Origin: Hymenopellis radicata
Lineage: Eukaryota; Basidiomycota; Agaricomycetes; Agaricales; Physalacriaceae
Assembly (NCBI GenBank): GCA_015501595.1
Contig: JADNRX010000797.1
Span: 1-22,101, forward strand
Direction: 5' to 3'
Length of the DNA: 22,101 nt
Under the pieces are notes generated by a model. That model saw only the letters and a list, made by a program, of their open reading frames with translations, was not told where the DNA came from and did not search any database. Both the position numbers and the translations under genes were made by a program. Below, piece by piece: positions 19,012-22,101 of the stretch. Within the stretch, counting starts at the first letter, position 1. Every line of letters begins with the position of its first letter.

Positions 19012-21285
19012 CTATTCCCCAACGCTCGTCAGTGGTACTCTGAGAGGTATATCCCGCATCAATGACAGACTCAAAAATCCAGCACCGCCTATGCATATTA
19101 AGATCACCCATAGGCGATGAAGGCTATCATGGAAAGCAGATCGAACTTGGGACTGCAGTGGTTCTGGCATGGATGAAATTCGTGGGATGAGAGCAAAAGA
19201 TATGTCGACGCCACTAGGCAGGTGGCTAAGTAGCTCGGAGGGTAGACGCTGACGGAGGCCGTCCTGGAGTACCGTACCACCAATAGCGATACCCCAAGCC
19301 TGACATGAGAATGAGTTTCAGCAGGCAGGCAAACGTGCGTCCGATACCTGTGAGAATTGCCGAATGAAAGTCAGAAGTCCCATTGCCGCCGCGTTGTCTT
19401 TTACTTGGAGAGGAGCTAGGACGGTAAACTGTTGGAGTCATCGTTTCTTTTTCCTTGTCATATAGCTAGCGAGTGATACGTACCATAGTCGCGAAAAGAG
19501 CTCCGATTCCAACACCAAGGACTACTTCAAAAGCAGCTACGATGCCAAGATGCATATCCTCTTTGATCGAGATGAAAAAAACCTAGTCCAATCAACATGA
19601 AAGACCATGCGAAAAAGTTCTTTCACAGAGGATATTCTTAACAGTACTGTGGTGCGAGGGCTAAAACTTACCACAGTGCGATACCTGCCGGCTTTAGTAA
19701 CAACCGTTCCTTGTAATACGGCTGCTGGCGCTATCCCTCCAACTAGTGGAGTGCATATAGCCCTGATTTAATGGGCCCAGCTCCGCGAACTGCTTGAAAC
19801 CAAGTAGGTCTACAGGAATCATTCAGGGCTAGTCGAACGCCACGATACACATACAGGTAATCTGCCATACAAGTCAGAAAACGATGGCGAGTTACAGTAG
19901 GGACGATACGTACACGCGACAGCGCTGAGTATTACGCCATGCATAAGGAGCGAAGTATCTAAGTAGTATCGAAGGTCAAGATGAAGCGTCACGTCAGAAA
20001 CACGTACCCAATGAAGCTGTCCTTGTTCAAAAAGATAGACATCGGAATCTAGGTTGACGATAAGAGCATCATGCGTACATATGAATGCGCGAACCGTGGT
20101 TGATGGGCATTTCGCCTGGTAACAAACGAAAGCAACAATCCAAAGATCCCAATAATCAATGGCACCAGGACGTTGTAAGAATCCCACGGATACCGAACGC
20201 CACCCCATGTGAGTGCAATAATACAAGAGGATGTCGAGGACATAAGAAACAAATTGCCGCTGAAAATGTTCAATCAGAGTCAGTGCTCGACATGAAAAGT
20301 AGAGCAACGATGACTTACAGCCAGTCTATACCCTTGATCTGCGCAATAATATTGCTCTGGGGAGTCTTCAAGTTCAACAGGAAGGTAACTAGTCCTATGG
20401 CAATCAAGCATAGCGGAAGGTTCATGTCTGTTTAATTTGTTTCAGTCGAGGCAAAAAGAATGCATTTCAACAACATACAGAAGAACCAACGCCAAGAAGC
20501 CTTCTGAGTGAAGGCACCACCAACAAGCGGGGAGATACCCGAGCCAAATGCACAAACCCTTCAACCACATTGATTTGACTGTTGATGAACAAGTCGTGAA
20601 ACATAGGACTCACAAGGCAATGATTCCATTATACATACCTCTCTCACTTAACGGCACGATGTCGGTTACGATTATGAACGCGAGGGTCTGTATCCCGCCT
20701 TCTCCGATGCCTTGAATGGCTAGAGAAGGCCTTCAGCACCATGGTACATGACGCAAAACCGGATAACGTCAAATCACCTCTTCCGATTATCAGCACGACC
20801 ATCGATTTCGCACTAGCAGATAGAGCCGAACCAGCTGCAAATATTGTAATCGCTGCCACCAAGACCGGGCGTCGGCCAAATACGTGCGCAAGATTCCCAC
20901 TCAGAGGAAGACAAGCGGAGGAAGTAGAGCATAAGCCGACCGACCCATGTGAAGTCGCCGCCGTTGAGGTCGCTGACAACTGTGGGGGCGATAGTCCCGA
21001 TGCCGCCCTGTGAGAACCTGGGCATCACAGATGGATATCTGTTGAGGAAAAAAACATACGATATCAAGCGACGTAAGAAAGAGCGATGCACACAGAGCGA
21101 GGAATATCAGCCAAAATCGAGTACCTCCGAGAGAAGAAGTCGGCGTTTGGGTTGCCGAGGAGGATAAGTCGCTGAATCTTCGACAACTGTCGTCTGAGAG
21201 CCGTGTTGAAATCTTCTGAGCCCTTCATGAAGTCTTTGCGCCGGTAGGGGTCCATACGGAGGAGAGATTGCGAACACCGTTGCAA
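19012..21285 (-). CDS. TRI12/DHA-type MFS transporter (14-helix drug efflux type)
   Basis: A leftward, many-exon gene ending at TAG 19012-19014. The start is unsure (ATG candidates near 21228-21348). Pieces in order: TRFWLIFLALCASLFLTSLD, GTIAPTVVSDLNGGDFTWVG, LPLSGNLAHVFGRRPVLVAA, GSALSASAKSMVVLIIGR, AIQGIGEGGIQTLAFIIVTD, IVPLSER, KASWRWFF, MNLPLCLIAIGLVTFLLNLK, WGGVRYPWDSYNVLVPLIIG, GPIKSGLY-like sequence near 19770, VTKAGRYRTV, DMHLGIVAAFEVVLGVGIGA, LAPLQVKDNAAAMGLLTFIR, then GGTVLQDGLRQRLPSEL and LWVILICIGGAGFLSLSLMR to the stop. The order matches fungal 14-helix drug:H+ antiporters such as the trichothecene-pump family TRI12, which export toxic or foreign small molecules; no toxin pathway is present here. 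The frame breaks twice near 20920-20943 and once near 20634-20641. Whether this is error or decay is open; it is the most disrupted gene in the window. Confidence 0.8.
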
Positions 21286-21329
21286 AGGCTGCCCTATGTA
21301 ATAGAACGAACCGGTCTGCTAGCGCCAAT

Positions 21330-22101
21330 TCTGACCGTCAGACATCCCGACCAAGACTGTCATTTCGACGTTCGAGACGACCTTCCGCCGACAGAAAGCG
21401 TGCAGAGGAATCGCTAGCTCCCGATTCCAGCTCAACTCCCGAAGACTGCTGGACATCCCACTCGGCTTGAATCAGTACTGGCTACTAGTAGGAAACGCCA
21501 AGAGTGCGGCTTCCGTGGAAGACGTGGTTCGTCTTCGATGATAGGATCTGTATACCATATACTGCAACGATTGTTGCGAGGAATCGGAGGATGATGCATC
21601 GATGATGGAGGAAGTGAACTGAGTCGGACCGTTCGGTTACTCGGCCCGGGATCGTCGCTTCGCAACTACCTCACCCCACTCACAAAGTCGAAGCCCCACG
21701 AGACAGGTCCACGTATAGATTTCCCGGGACCTTTGTGAACGCGGCGAACATGAAAGCCCTCAACACGCTGTTTGATAGTAAAAGTAGATTCCAGAATTCA
21801 CATCGATGTTCGGCACGTACAACAAAAACTTATTGACAGCCCTCGCCCCCTCAGAGAAGCAAGGACCCCACGGACGATGTACGAAATCAAAAAAAGGAGG
21901 TGGAATCCCTGCTGCGAAAGAGGAATTCCTTCTCAGCTCCAAAAAAAGCGACAACCGATAAAACCCCGGCCGAAGAACACTGCAGTACTCACGTTGGGAT
22001 TCCAATATCATTGACAAGTACCGCGTTGTCCTGATTTCCTTGAAGCCTGCCGGCTACTGACAGCATCCCAAATATACAGCAACTCAATCTTCAGGACGCG
22101 T
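21330..22101. other. Unassigned terminal stretch
   Basis: This should contain the promoter of the MFS3 gene at its left end. On the minus strand near 22060-22000 a segment reads QGNQDNAVLVNDIGIPT and runs into a GTGAGT donor-like site, so a leftward gene may enter from the right edge. The later frame around 21760-21920 (FFDFVHRPWGP) could be another exon. No family was recognised and no gene is called. Confidence 0.35.

Noticed and set aside
7063..21285. Secondary-metabolite or toxin gene cluster suggested by three MFS carriers including a TRI12-like one
   Set aside because: No polyketide synthase, NRPS, terpene cyclase, P450 or prenyltransferase is present; the enzymes seen are primary-metabolism lyase/aldolase types.

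Overview
This window looks like nuclear DNA of a filamentous basidiomycete, probably an Agaricomycete. Genes are dense on both strands and broken by many short introns of about 45-60 nt with GT-AG ends and CTAAC-like branch sites. The recognisable proteins are fungal types: SMC6, mitoribosomal mL58, ACS- and DHA-type MFS carriers and a vacuolar Ca2+/H+ exchanger. No prokaryotic operon, rRNA, convincing tRNA or CRISPR array was seen.

Layout. 1-1493 (+): 3' part of SMC6. 1884-3379 (-): a 9-exon membrane protein made of two tandem four-helix units. 3868-4428 (+): intact mitochondrial ribosomal protein mL58/MRPL20. 4595-6740: a tandem duplication of mL58 plus a small NTF2/SnoaL-like gene. The two copies have decayed reciprocally: the upstream SnoaL copy and the downstream mL58 copy are pseudogenes. 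A 268-bp MITE with perfect 25-bp terminal inverted repeats and a TA duplication sits in an intron of the surviving SnoaL-like gene. 7063-9583 (-): ACS-family MFS permease. 10081-11331 (+): HpcH/HpaI-type aldolase. 11632-14059 (-): DHA2-type MFS, vacuolar amino-acid/multidrug type. 14458-16617 (+): divergent isocitrate-lyase-superfamily enzyme whose catalytic KKCGH motif reads KKTGA. 16810-18666 (-): CAX-type Ca2+/H+ antiporter with a poly-serine N-terminus. 19012 to about 21285 (-): TRI12/DHA-type MFS transporter. From about 21330 to the end nothing could be named.

The most interesting region is 7-16.6 kb. Two PEP/pyruvate-barrel enzymes and two transporters lie as two divergent pairs, MFS1<->aldolase and MFS2<->ICL-like. 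Both shared promoter regions contain the same 10-mer, GCAGGCGGAG or its complement, three times in total. This suggests a small co-regulated organic-acid uptake/cleavage cluster, which is a hypothesis.

Caveat: several otherwise well-conserved genes (SMC6, MFS1, MFS2, MFS3, ICL-like, CAX, SnoaL-like) each carry one or a few single-base indels, usually in short homopolymers. Consensus sequencing errors are the likeliest cause, so frame breaks here should not be read as gene death without checking. Exon boundaries were worked out by hand from splice signals and protein-family expectation.
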